Assembly (NCBI RefSeq): GCF_030816155.1
Contig: NZ_JAUSXR010000001.1
Location: 1,302,001-1,366,000 of the forward strand
DNA from: Arthrobacter woluwensis
Lineage (GTDB): Bacteria > Actinomycetota > Actinomycetes > Actinomycetales > Micrococcaceae
Direction of reading: 5' to 3'
DNA length: 64,000 bases
Shown here: positions 45,374-53,895 of the stretch, one piece after another
Layout of the letters: the number at the start of each line of letters is the position of its first letter
How positions within the stretch are numbered: position 1 is the first letter of the stretch
Notes under the pieces: generated by a model
Seen by the model: the letters and a program-made list of their open reading frames with translations, nothing else
Told to the model about the DNA's origin: nothing
Databases searched by the model: none
Position numbers and translations under genes: made by a program

Positions 45374-46285
45374 TCAGCGCTGCAGGGTCTCCCGCAGGGT
45401 GTCGGAGAGCAGTTCCAGGAACAGGTCCACCCGGGGGCCGCCCTTGCCGCCGGGCAGCAGGGCGAAGACGTTGCGGGCCAGCCGGATCTCCGGGACGTCG
45501 AGGATCGCGATCCCGTCCGGCCGGTCGCCGAGGGCGAGCTCGGGGACCAGGGCGGCGCCGAGTCCCGCGGCGGCGAGCTCGACGCTGGCCGTGAAGTCGT
45601 CACTGTGCGCCACCACACGGGGGTGCAGACCGCAGCTGGCGAAGAGCCGCTCGATCACCACGGCGTCCGCGGTTCCGGGGTGGTGCACGATCCACGGCAT
45701 GCCGGAGAGCTGCTCGGCGGCCACTGTGGCGCCGGGGGAGAAGCGCCAGGAGGAGGGGACCACCACGCGGAAGTCGTCGTCGCCGATCCATTGGCGCCGC
45801 ATGGAGTGGGGCCAGGCCAGGCCGCTCTGTCCCACCTGGTACACCAGCGCGAGGTCGAGCTCGCCGCCGTCGCGCAGTCCCTGGATGGTCTGACCCGGTT
45901 CGGCGACGGAGATCTTCAATTCGATCCCGAGGCGTGTCCAGGTGGGGTTGCTCATGATGCGGGGCAGGACGTAGGTCGCGAGGCTGGGGAAGATGCCGAG
46001 CCGGAGCTCCTGCCGGGTCTCGTCCTGGGCCTTGGACGCCGCGGCCAGCAGGGCCTCGATGTCGGTGAGGACCTTGGTGGCGTGCCGGCTCATGGCCTGC
46101 GCGGCCTCCGTGGGGACGATGCTGCGGGCATGGCGCTGGAAGAGCTCGACGCCGGCGTCGCGCTCCAGAGCTGAGATCTGCTGGGAGACGGCCGACGCGG
46201 TGTAGCCGAGGTGCTGTGCCGCGGAGGCGAAGGAGCCGTGCCGGATCACCGCGAGCAGGGTTCGCAGGTGGACTGGGTTGATCAC
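45374..46285 (-). CDS. LysR family transcriptional regulator
   Basis: A 303-residue LysR protein. The N-terminal HTH is at residues 5-64 (SFASAAQHLGYTASAVSQQI) and the effector-binding domain at 90-300. I take GTG 46285, which follows CCGGAGGAAAGG; the frame is open further to 46426 but that part is not LysR-like. Targets are unknown. It is divergent from the nrd cluster with 425 bp between, and a link to nrd regulation is not evident. Confidence 0.9.
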   Translation of the reverse strand: MINPVHLRTLLAVIRHGSFASAAQHLGYTASAVSQQISALERDAGVELFQRHARSIVPTEAAQAMSRHATKVLTDIEALLAAASKAQDETRQELRLGIFPSLATYVLPRIMSNPTWTRLGIELKISVAEPGQTIQGLRDGGELDLALVYQVGQSGLAWPHSMRRQWIGDDDFRVVVPSSWRFSPGATVAAEQLSGMPWIVHHPGTADAVVIERLFASCGLHPRVVAHSDDFTASVELAAAGLGAALVPELALGDRPDGIAILDVPEIRLARNVFALLPGGKGGPRVDLFLELLSDTLRETLQR

Positions 46286-46441
46286 GGGTGGCCTTTCCTC
46301 CGGGGTCGTCCCAGACAGTTTAGGCGGTCGGCTCAGACGGCCCGTCGGGGGTGACACGGGGCACCCGTGACACCCTCCCGGCGACACGCCGAGGGTGGGC
46401 GACACGCAGTGAATTAAATGTGCCAAACCTCATGCACAGCT

Positions 46442-46516
46442 TGTGGATCGAGGGGGCGTTAATCGCGGATTTCCGGGCAAGATCAACCCTCTGGGCTGTG
46501 GACAAACGGTGGATAG
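46442..46516 (+). promoter_or_regulatory. Three DnaA-box-like sites in the nrdH promoter region
   Basis: TGTGGACAA at 46497-46505 is a perfect reverse complement of the actinobacterial DnaA box TTGTCCACA. TGTGGATCG (46442-46450) and GGTGGATAG (46508-46516) match seven of nine bases to the TTATCCACA form, same orientation. The last two are 11 bp apart, one helical turn. They overlap TAGAAT (46514-46519), a likely -10. Confidence 0.5.
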
Positions 46517-46531
46517 AATGACATGCTTGTA

Positions 46532-46579
46532 ATACAGCATCTTGGGGTGCAAGACGGGGCGTTGCACTACATGTAGTAT
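46532..46579 (+). promoter_or_regulatory. Two NrdR boxes upstream of nrdH
   Basis: The proximal box core ctacatgtag (46567-46576) lies inside the perfect palindrome actacatgtagt. A weaker distal core cagcatcttg (46535-46544) lies exactly 32 bp earlier, the same period as the pair upstream of nrdR. Together they form a typical NrdR operator just downstream of the probable -10. Confidence 0.75.
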
Positions 46580-46615
46580 CGACATACGCAATCGGGCCAC
46601 GAGGTCCTGTGCTGA

Positions 46616-46641
46616 GGATTCCGCTGGAACAGCAGGAATCC
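46616..46641 (+). other. Leader hairpin upstream of nrdH
   Basis: GGATTCC and GCTG (46616-46626) pair with CAGC and GGAATCC (46630-46641), with one bulged A and a GAA loop. It lies in the roughly 190-nt nrdH leader. Confidence 0.45.
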
Positions 46642-46710
46642 AGGTGTTCCGGAAGGGGACGCGGCACAGGCGGGATCGCGGCCCAAGCAAAGACTGAAGG
46701 GGAGAGGGAC

Positions 46711-46953
46711 ATGACCGTTACGGTGTACACCAAGCCAGCCTGCGTCCAGTGCAACGCCACCTACCGCGCTCTGGACAAGAAGGGCATCGTCTACCAGAGT
46801 GTGGACGTCTCCCAGGACCCCGAGGCGCTGGAGCGCCTCAAGGAGATGGGCTACCTGCAGGCCCCCGTCGTGGTCACGGACAACGACCACTGGTCCGGCT
46901 TCCGTCCGGACAAGATCGCGGGCCTCGAGGCCGCGGCCACCGCGGTGGCCTGA
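46711..46953 (+). CDS. nrdH: Glutaredoxin-like NrdH
   Basis: Small redoxin that reduces class Ib ribonucleotide reductase. The product has 80 residues, with active site CVQC at residues 11-14 and the NrdH marker WSGFRPDKI near residue 61. ATG 46711 follows GGGGAGAGGGAC; an upstream in-frame extension to 46609 is leader sequence. It is first gene of nrdHIEF, but a 207-bp gap with strong hairpins separates it from nrdI. Confidence 0.96.
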   Translation: MTVTVYTKPACVQCNATYRALDKKGIVYQSVDVSQDPEALERLKEMGYLQAPVVVTDNDHWSGFRPDKIAGLEAAATAVA

Positions 46954-47002
46954 TCGCCTCCTGAGCGTTCGCTGGACCTGCGTTTGCACGACCAGCATTC
47001 GC

Positions 47003-47096
47003 ACGACGGCGGCCCCTTGCCACGTGCCGCACCGTCCACGGTGTGCGGCGCCGGTGGGCCGTCGTCGTCCTGGCGGCAGGCGGGCTGCCCTGCCGC
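47003..47096 (+). terminator. Two strong hairpins between nrdH and nrdI
   Basis: The outer stem (47003-47015 with 47056-47068, one mismatch) carries ACGACGGCGG and encloses a second stem, GCCGCA...TGCGGC. A separate stem GCGGCAGG/CCTGCCGC (47073-47080 with 47089-47096) follows. In a tight operon such structures would cut expression of nrdIEF relative to nrdH, or protect the short nrdH message. Confidence 0.55.
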
Positions 47097-47160
47097 GACA
47101 CGGGACCCGGCGGGTCCTGCGACGAAGTGAACTGACAACAGACTTGATGGGGTGACTTCG

Positions 47161-47661
47161 ATGGCAACGCTCACGCGTGATCCTCACGGGACGCGGGACG
47201 CCAGCGCCGGACAGGACGTGGAGAGGGGAAGCTTCCGCGTCTCGTCCAGTCACCTCATCTATTTCTCCTCGGTCTCCGGGAACACCCGGCGATTCGTGGA
47301 GAAGCTCGGAAGGAACGCGGACAGGATCCCGCTCCTTCCCGCGGAAGAACCACTGCTGGCCACCGAGCCGTTCGTCCTGGTCCTCCCCACGTACGGGGGA
47401 ACCGGGGGAGACGGGTCGGTCCCCAAGCAGGTCATCAGATTCCTGAATGTTGAACAGAACCGCAAGCTGATCCGGGGCGTGATCGGGGCAGGGAACACCA
47501 ACTTCGGGGACAACTACTGCATGGCCGGTGACATCATTGCCGCCAAATGCCATGTTCCCCACCTGTACAGATTTGAACTGATGGGCACGCCGGACGACGT
47601 GCGCCGAGTCAACGAGGGATTGGACACGTTTTGGACACGACTGTCGCAGAACCAGAGCTGA
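47161..47661 (+). CDS. nrdI: NrdI flavodoxin-like protein
   Basis: Flavodoxin that supplies the oxidant for assembling the dimanganese-tyrosyl radical in NrdF. The product has about 166 residues. The FMN phosphate loop [12 protein letters not shown] is near residue 38, and [15 protein letters not shown] near residue 79 is characteristic. A 35-residue N-terminal extension precedes the core, so a start further inside is possible. ATG 47161 is preceded by GGGGTGA; GTG 47152 is an alternative. Confidence 0.93.
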   Translation: MATLTRDPHGTRDASAGQDVERGSFRVSSSHLIYFSSVSGNTRRFVEKLGRNADRIPLLPAEEPLLATEPFVLVLPTYGGTGGDGSVPKQVIRFLNVEQNRKLIRGVIGAGNTNFGDNYCMAGDIIAAKCHVPHLYRFELMGTPDDVRRVNEGLDTFWTRLSQNQS

Positions 47662-47672
47662 GCGAGGTTTCG

Positions 47673-49814
47673 GTGAAGGCTGAGAAGGCCCCACTGCCGG
47701 AGGCTTACAAGGGCCTGGGTTATCACGAGCTGAACGCCATGCTGAACCTCTACGGTCCGGACGGCAAGATCCAGTTCGACGCGGACCGCGAGGCCGCCCA
47801 CCAGTACTTCCTGCAGCACGTGAACAACAACACGGTGTTCTTCCATGACCTGGAAGAGAAGCTCGACTACCTCATCAAGAACCAGTACTACGAGCGCGAG
47901 ACGCTCGATCAGTACACGATGAACTTCATCCGCGAGCTGTTCAACCGCGCGTACAAGAAGAAGTTCCGCTTTGAGACCTTCCTGGGCGCCTTCAAGTTCT
48001 ACACCTCCTACACGCTCAAGACCTTCGACGGCAAGCGGTTCCTGGAGCGCTACGAGGACCGTGTCTGCATGGTCGCGCTGCACCTGGCCCGCGGCAATGA
48101 AGAGGTCGCGCTCGGCCTGGTGGACGAGATCATCGAGGGCCGTTTCCAGCCCGCGACCCCCACCTTCCTCAACGCCGGCAAGGCACAGCGTGGCGAGCTC
48201 GTCTCCTGCTTCCTGCTGCGCATCGAGGACAACATGGAGTCGATCGCCCGCGGCATCAACTCCGCCCTTCAGCTGTCCAAGCGCGGCGGCGGCGTGGCCC
48301 TGTCCCTCACCAACATCCGTGAGCACGGCGCGCCGATCAAGCAGATCGAGAACCAGTCCTCCGGTGTCATCCCCGTGATGAAGCTCCTCGAAGACAGCTT
48401 CTCCTACGCCAACCAGCTGGGCGCGCGTCAGGGCGCGGGAGCCGTGTACCTGCACGCCCACCACCCGGACATCTACCGCTTCCTCGACACCAAGCGCGAG
48501 AACGCCGACGAGAAGATCCGCATCAAGACGCTGTCCCTCGGCGTCGTCGTGCCGGACATCACCTTTGAGCTGGCCAAGAAGAACGAGGACATGTACCTCT
48601 TCTCGCCGTACGACGTCGAGCGCGTCTACGGCATCCCGTTCTCCGACGTCTCGGTGACCGAGAAGTACTACGAGATGGTCGACGATTCCCGGATCAAGAA
48701 GACCAAGATCAACGCCCGTGAGTTCTTCCAGACCCTCGCGGAGATCCAGTTCGAGTCCGGTTACCCGTACATCATGTTCGAGGACACCGTGAACCGGGCG
48801 AACCCGATCGCCGGCAAGGTCACCATGAGCAACCTCTGCTCGGAGATCCTCCAGGTGTCCACCCCCAGCATCTACAACGAGGACCTGTCCTACGAGACCG
48901 TGGGCAAGGACATCTCCTGCAACCTGGGCTCGATGAACATCGCCAAGACGATGGACTCGCCGAACATCGGTTCGTCCATCGAGACCGCGATCCGCGCGCT
49001 GTCCGCCGTGTCGGACATGTCTTACATCAACTCGGTGCCGTCCGTGGCCGAGGGCAACGCCAAGAGCCACGCCATCGGCCTCGGCCAGATGAATCTGCAC
49101 GGCTACCTGGCGCGTGAGCGGGTCCACTACGGTTCCGAAGAGGGCCTCGACTTCACGAACATCTACTTCTACACCGTGCTCTACCACGCGCTGCGGGCGT
49201 CCAACCGCCTCGCGATCGAGACCGGTGAGACGTTCGGCGGCTTCGAGAACTCCAAGTACGCGAGCGGCGAGTTCTTCGACAAGTACACCGAGCAGGAGTG
49301 GGCCCCCGCCACCGAGCGTGTCCGCGAGCTGTTCGCCAAGCACCACATCCCCACCCAGGATGACTGGCGCGAGCTCAAGGCCTCGGTCATGGAGCACGGC
49401 ATCTACAACCAGAACCTGCAGGCCGTGCCGCCGACCGGTTCCATCAGCTACATCAACAACTCCACCTCGTCGATCCACCCGGTGGCCGCCAAGATCGAGA
49501 TCCGCAAGGAAGGCAAGATCGGCCGCGTCTACTACCCGGCGCCGTACCTGACGAACGACAACCTGGAGTACTACCAGGACGCGTACGAGATCGGCTACGA
49601 GAAGATCATCGACACTTACGCCGCCGCCACGCAGCACGTGGACCAGGGCCTGTCCCTGACCCTGTTCTTCAAGGACACGGCCACGACGCGTGACATCAAC
49701 AAGGCGCAGATCTACGCGTGGAAGAAGGGCATCAAGACCCTCTACTACATCCGCCTGCGTCAGCTCGCGCTGGAAGGCACCGAGGTCGAGGGCTGCGTCT
49801 CCTGCATGCTGTGA
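47673..49814 (+). CDS. nrdE: Ribonucleoside-diphosphate reductase, class Ib alpha subunit
   Basis: Reduces ribonucleoside diphosphates to deoxyribonucleotides. The product has 713 residues. Active-site cysteines appear in [15 protein letters not shown] and [11 protein letters not shown], with the C-terminal redox pair EGCVSCML. The N-terminal part lacks the ATP-cone activity domain, as is usual for class Ib. I chose GTG 47673 after GCGAGG; the upstream TTG 47631 overlaps nrdI and has no ribosome site. An ACGACGGCGG hairpin follows it. Confidence 0.97.
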   Translation: MKAEKAPLPEAYKGLGYHELNAMLNLYGPDGKIQFDADREAAHQYFLQHVNNNTVFFHDLEEKLDYLIKNQYYERETLDQYTMNFIRELFNRAYKKKFRFETFLGAFKFYTSYTLKTFDGKRFLERYEDRVCMVALHLARGNEEVALGLVDEIIEGRFQPATPTFLNAGKAQRGELVSCFLLRIEDNMESIARGINSALQLSKRGGGVALSLTNIREHGAPIKQIENQSSGVIPVMKLLEDSFSYANQLGARQGAGAVYLHAHHPDIYRFLDTKRENADEKIRIKTLSLGVVVPDITFELAKKNEDMYLFSPYDVERVYGIPFSDVSVTEKYYEMVDDSRIKKTKINAREFFQTLAEIQFESGYPYIMFEDTVNRANPIAGKVTMSNLCSEILQVSTPSIYNEDLSYETVGKDISCNLGSMNIAKTMDSPNIGSSIETAIRALSAVSDMSYINSVPSVAEGNAKSHAIGLGQMNLHGYLARERVHYGSEEGLDFTNIYFYTVLYHALRASNRLAIETGETFGGFENSKYASGEFFDKYTEQEWAPATERVRELFAKHHIPTQDDWRELKASVMEHGIYNQNLQAVPPTGSISYINNSTSSIHPVAAKIEIRKEGKIGRVYYPAPYLTNDNLEYYQDAYEIGYEKIIDTYAAATQHVDQGLSLTLFFKDTATTRDINKAQIYAWKKGIKTLYYIRLRQLALEGTEVEGCVSCML

Positions 49815-50876
<1,062 letters not shown>

Positions 50877-50913
50877 GTTCGCTGCTCTCTCTGCGGTGAC
50901 GCCCTGCGTCTGA

Positions 50914-50961
50914 CGCACGACGGCGGCCGCTCACCTGGGGTGGGCGGCCGTCGTCGTCGTG
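50914..50961. terminator. ACGACGGCGG-type hairpin after nrdF
   Basis: CACGACGGCGGCCGC at 50916-50930 pairs with the segment 50944-50961 with a 3-base slip. It lies between convergent genes. Confidence 0.65.
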
Positions 50962-50982
50962 TGCGGGGGAGCGTTGCCGCGG

Positions 50983-51513
50983 CTAGATCCTCAGCGTCAA
51001 CACGGTGATGACGACCACCAGGATGACGACGAGGAGCCCGGCGCCGCAGCCGATGGCCGCGATCGCTCCGTAGCCGAGCCGCGAGACGCGGGCTCCGGAG
51101 GCTCGCATCGCGGCGAGGAACTCGTTTCCGCCACCGGCGTTGAACGCCTGCGCGGCGCCCACCTGGTTCATGGCCCGCCCGGCGGTGCTCATGGCGCCGA
51201 GGGCCTGGTTCCCGGTGATTTCACCGACGACGTTCGCGGCGCCGAAGTTGAGCGCCTGGTACACCGCTCCCGGGTTGGCGAGGATCGGGTAGTTCCGCCC
51301 CGCCACCGTGAGGGTGATGCGCTGCGCGGCCGACTTCACGGTGACCTGGGCTGCGGGAACGCTGAAATACTGCATCCATCCGGTCGGCGACCCGACCCAG
51401 AGCGTGACGATCCCCTCCGCGAGCACCGCTTGCGCCGGGTACCAACTGTTCGTCGCGTTGTCGCCATAGGCGCCGGTGAACGTGGCATGAGGAAAAATGG
51501 AAGGCATCGTCAC
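50983..51513 (-). CDS. Uncharacterised protein with a C-terminal membrane anchor
   Basis: A 176-residue protein I do not recognise. Residues 1-95 look like a small beta-rich globular domain (VTLWVGSPTGWMQYFSVPAA, VTVKSAAQRITLTVAG). A Gly/Ala-rich helix at about 100-145 leads to a single C-terminal hydrophobic segment at about 150-174 ending in TLRI, the layout of a tail-anchored protein. TAGACT (51525-51520) lies six bases before GTG 51513, supporting that start (leaderless). Confidence 0.65.
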   Translation of the reverse strand: MTMPSIFPHATFTGAYGDNATNSWYPAQAVLAEGIVTLWVGSPTGWMQYFSVPAAQVTVKSAAQRITLTVAGRNYPILANPGAVYQALNFGAANVVGEITGNQALGAMSTAGRAMNQVGAAQAFNAGGGNEFLAAMRASGARVSRLGYGAIAAIGCGAGLLVVILVVVITVLTLRI

Positions 51514-51599
51514 GCCGCGAGTCTACCCGTCGGGTTCTCCGGACCTGTCACTCCTGCCCTGTCACTCCTGTCCTGTCACTCCCGTCCGAGAGGAACCCC

Positions 51600-52001
51600 A
51601 TGGCCAAGAAGAAACGCAGCACGAGCCGAGCCGGCGGCGCAGTCCAGGAGGAGCAGGCGCTGCGCGGCAAGGCGCGGCGGGCCGTCGACGTCGTGACGCC
51701 GGCCTTCGTGGCGTGGTTCGCCGAGCACGAGGAGCCGGTCGGCCTGTGGAACGCGGCCGCCGTGCTGGACGTCGTGCAGGACTTCGTGTTCGCGCATGCC
51801 GAGGGGACCGGCGTCGTCTCCGCCACGGGGTTCACCCCCGACGGATTCGTCGGCGCCTACGACGTGCTGGCCGAGAGCGTCGACGGCAAACAGGACCTCA
51901 GCGACTTCCTGGGCGCAGCCATGCACTCCTACCTCGACTTCCTGGAGGACACCGGCAGCTGGACCGGCGAACCCGCGGACCTGGCCACGCTCCAGGGCTG
52001 A
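51600..52001 (+). CDS. Uncharacterised TGSWTG-family protein
   Basis: A 133-residue protein with a Lys/Arg-rich N-terminus (MAKKKRSTSR) and an acidic helical body. It shares a clear pattern with the product of 59511-59999: RAVD, AFVxW, VSATxF, DxFxxA, YLxxL and TGSWTG in the same order and spacing. No known catalytic motif is visible. An AGAGGAACCCC site precedes ATG 51600. It lies upstream of the HNH gene, which starts 68 bp after it. Confidence 0.7.
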   Translation: MAKKKRSTSRAGGAVQEEQALRGKARRAVDVVTPAFVAWFAEHEEPVGLWNAAAVLDVVQDFVFAHAEGTGVVSATGFTPDGFVGAYDVLAESVDGKQDLSDFLGAAMHSYLDFLEDTGSWTGEPADLATLQG

Positions 52002-52068
52002 TCGCGGGCGGCCTGAATACTGGCCGAATGCAGAAATAAATGTCAGACCCCTGCCGAAGAATGGGGTC

Positions 52069-53895
52069 ATGGAAGTCAGCGCCCAGACTCTCGGAGCTCA
52101 GCCTCTCGGATCCCCGGCCTCGGTGGCCGTGACGGATCCCTGGAGCGCGCTCGGTGCGCTGACCGAGGCCATCGTCGCCGCGGATCGCGTCATCGCCCAG
52201 ATGCAGGCGAGCCGCGAGATGCTGCTCGCCCTCGCCGCCGGTCTGGTGCCTTCCCTCGCGTCCGACGACGGCGTGCCGGTCGGTTTCGACCACGTCACCT
52301 GGGATGCGCGGGCGGCAGAGCTGGCGGAGCGCTCCGTGGCGGCCGAGATCGGGACGGCGACCCTCACGAGCGACCGGACCATTCAGCGGCAAATGTCGGA
52401 GGCCACGGATCTCGTGGTGCGGTTTCCCGAGACGCTGCGCGCATTCAGCGAGGGACGGATCAGACTCGCCCATACCCGGGTGATCCGGGATGCCGCCGCT
52501 GATCTGGACGATGACAGCGTGCGCGCCCGGTATGAGGCCCACGTGGTCGCCCACGCCGAGAACGCGGCACCGCAACGGCTGAGGCGGTTCGCGGTCCGGG
52601 AGGCGGAAAAGGTCCGGCCGGAAGCTCTCGCTCTCCGTTTCGAGCGGGCCCGAGCCGAACGACGTGTCTGGGTGTCGCCCCTGCCCGATGGGATGGCGGA
52701 GCTGACGGCGGTTCTGCCTGCCGCGGTGGCGCACGGGATTCACGGCCGTCTGACGGACATGGCACGGGACCTGAAGGACCGAACACCACTTGGCACTGGC
52801 GCTTCCGGCGAGGTGAGGACCAAGGACCAGCTGCGGGCCGATCTGATGGCGGATCTGCTGCTGACGGGTACGCCTCAGAGCATGGCGGACCCCGAGGGGC
52901 ACCTCGCGGCGATCCGTGCGCGCGTCGACGTGACGATCCCCGTGGAGCTGTTCGGAGCCTCGGAAAAGTCTGTCGGATCACGGAGTGATGCCGAGCGGCA
53001 GTGGACGACGGCCCGTGGACCCGGCTCGAGGAGTGACCTGCGGGTCAGATCGCGCGGTCAGGTCGTGTCAGACGGCGGTGCCGGACACCACGGCGTGACC
53101 GCGGAGCTCAACGGCCAGTTCGCCCTTGACCCGGAGACCGCCCGCCGTCTGGCCGGTGCGGAATCCGCCTGGAACCGAGTGCTGACCGACTCGCTGTCCG
53201 GTGCTGTGCTGGCCGTTGACCGGTACCGTCCGAACGCAGACCTGCGGAGGTACCTCGCAGCCCGGGACACCCGATGTCGCTTCCCCGGCTGCGGGATCCG
53301 TGCCGCGTCGCTGGACCTCGACCATACCGAGGACGCGGCGCACGGAGGTATGACGAGTTCCGCCAATCTCGCCGGGCTCTGCCGTAGACACCATGTGCTG
53401 AAACATCACTCCAGCTGGACCGTCCGCCAGGTGGGGAGAGGGATCCTCGAGTGGACCAGCCCCACGGGTCGCATCCATCGGGGACGATCCTCCGGCCCCG
53501 GCGACGCGGACCGCGGATGTCCGGGTGTCAGGTCAGGACCCGCCGCCGTTCTGATGGGTCATGCCCTTTTGCACCTGCACCTCACCCCTTGTCCGGCCGC
53601 CAGCCACGCCACACCGGCTGCCGGAGGATGCCGTCGCCGGTGCGTCCGCGGGATTCGACCTCTGCGAGCGCATCGGGGTCGACCCAATGTGCTCCGCGCC
53701 GGATCTCCACCGGGACCTCCACCGCAGGATCGGCTCGCTCCTGCTCTTCCAGCCGTTCCCGGATCTCCCGGCGTTGCCGCGCCGAGAATCCGGTGCCGAC
53801 GCGCCCGGCGTACTGCAGCGCGCCGTCGCGCCGCTCGGCAAGAAGCAGTGAAGCGAAACCGCGCGGCTCGACGTCGCTCTCCCGCCAGCCCATGA
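52069..53895 (+). CDS. DUF222 / HNH endonuclease signature protein, frameshifted near the 3' end
   Basis: DUF222 domain (about residues 20-330) followed by an HNH motif (RCRFPGCG...LDLDHTEDAAHGG...LCRRHHVLKH, about 400-450). These actinobacterial proteins occur in many copies and their role is unknown. The frame as it stands runs to 53895, giving 608 residues and a basic Arg/Pro tail antisense to ligD. Removing one G from the GGGG run at 53480-53483 gives a tail ending in DPPPF, typical of the family, with a stop at 53552-53554 (about 494 residues) just before ligD ends. The real or ancestral gene is therefore 52069-53554. Confidence 0.8.
   Translation: MEVSAQTLGAQPLGSPASVAVTDPWSALGALTEAIVAADRVIAQMQASREMLLALAAGLVPSLASDDGVPVGFDHVTWDARAAELAERSVAAEIGTATLTSDRTIQRQMSEATDLVVRFPETLRAFSEGRIRLAHTRVIRDAAADLDDDSVRARYEAHVVAHAENAAPQRLRRFAVREAEKVRPEALALRFERARAERRVWVSPLPDGMAELTAVLPAAVAHGIHGRLTDMARDLKDRTPLGTGASGEVRTKDQLRADLMADLLLTGTPQSMADPEGHLAAIRARVDVTIPVELFGASEKSVGSRSDAERQWTTARGPGSRSDLRVRSRGQVVSDGGAGHHGVTAELNGQFALDPETARRLAGAESAWNRVLTDSLSGAVLAVDRYRPNADLRRYLAARDTRCRFPGCGIRAASLDLDHTEDAAHGGMTSSANLAGLCRRHHVLKHHSSWTVRQVGRGILEWTSPTGRIHRGRSSGPGDADRGCPGVRSGPAAVLMGHALLHLHLTPCPAASHATPAAGGCRRRCVRGIRPLRAHRGRPNVLRAGSPPGPPPQDRLAPALPAVPGSPGVAAPRIRCRRARRTAARRRAARQEAVKRNRAARRRSPASP

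Noticed and set aside
46442..46516. Chromosomal origin
   Set aside because: Only three DnaA-box-like sites and no dnaA, dnaN or AT-rich unwinding region, so a regulatory role is more likely.
52069..53554. Homing endonuclease or intron-encoded HNH
   Set aside because: The DUF222 domain and gene context are those of the dispersed actinobacterial HNH proteins; no intron or intein boundaries are seen.
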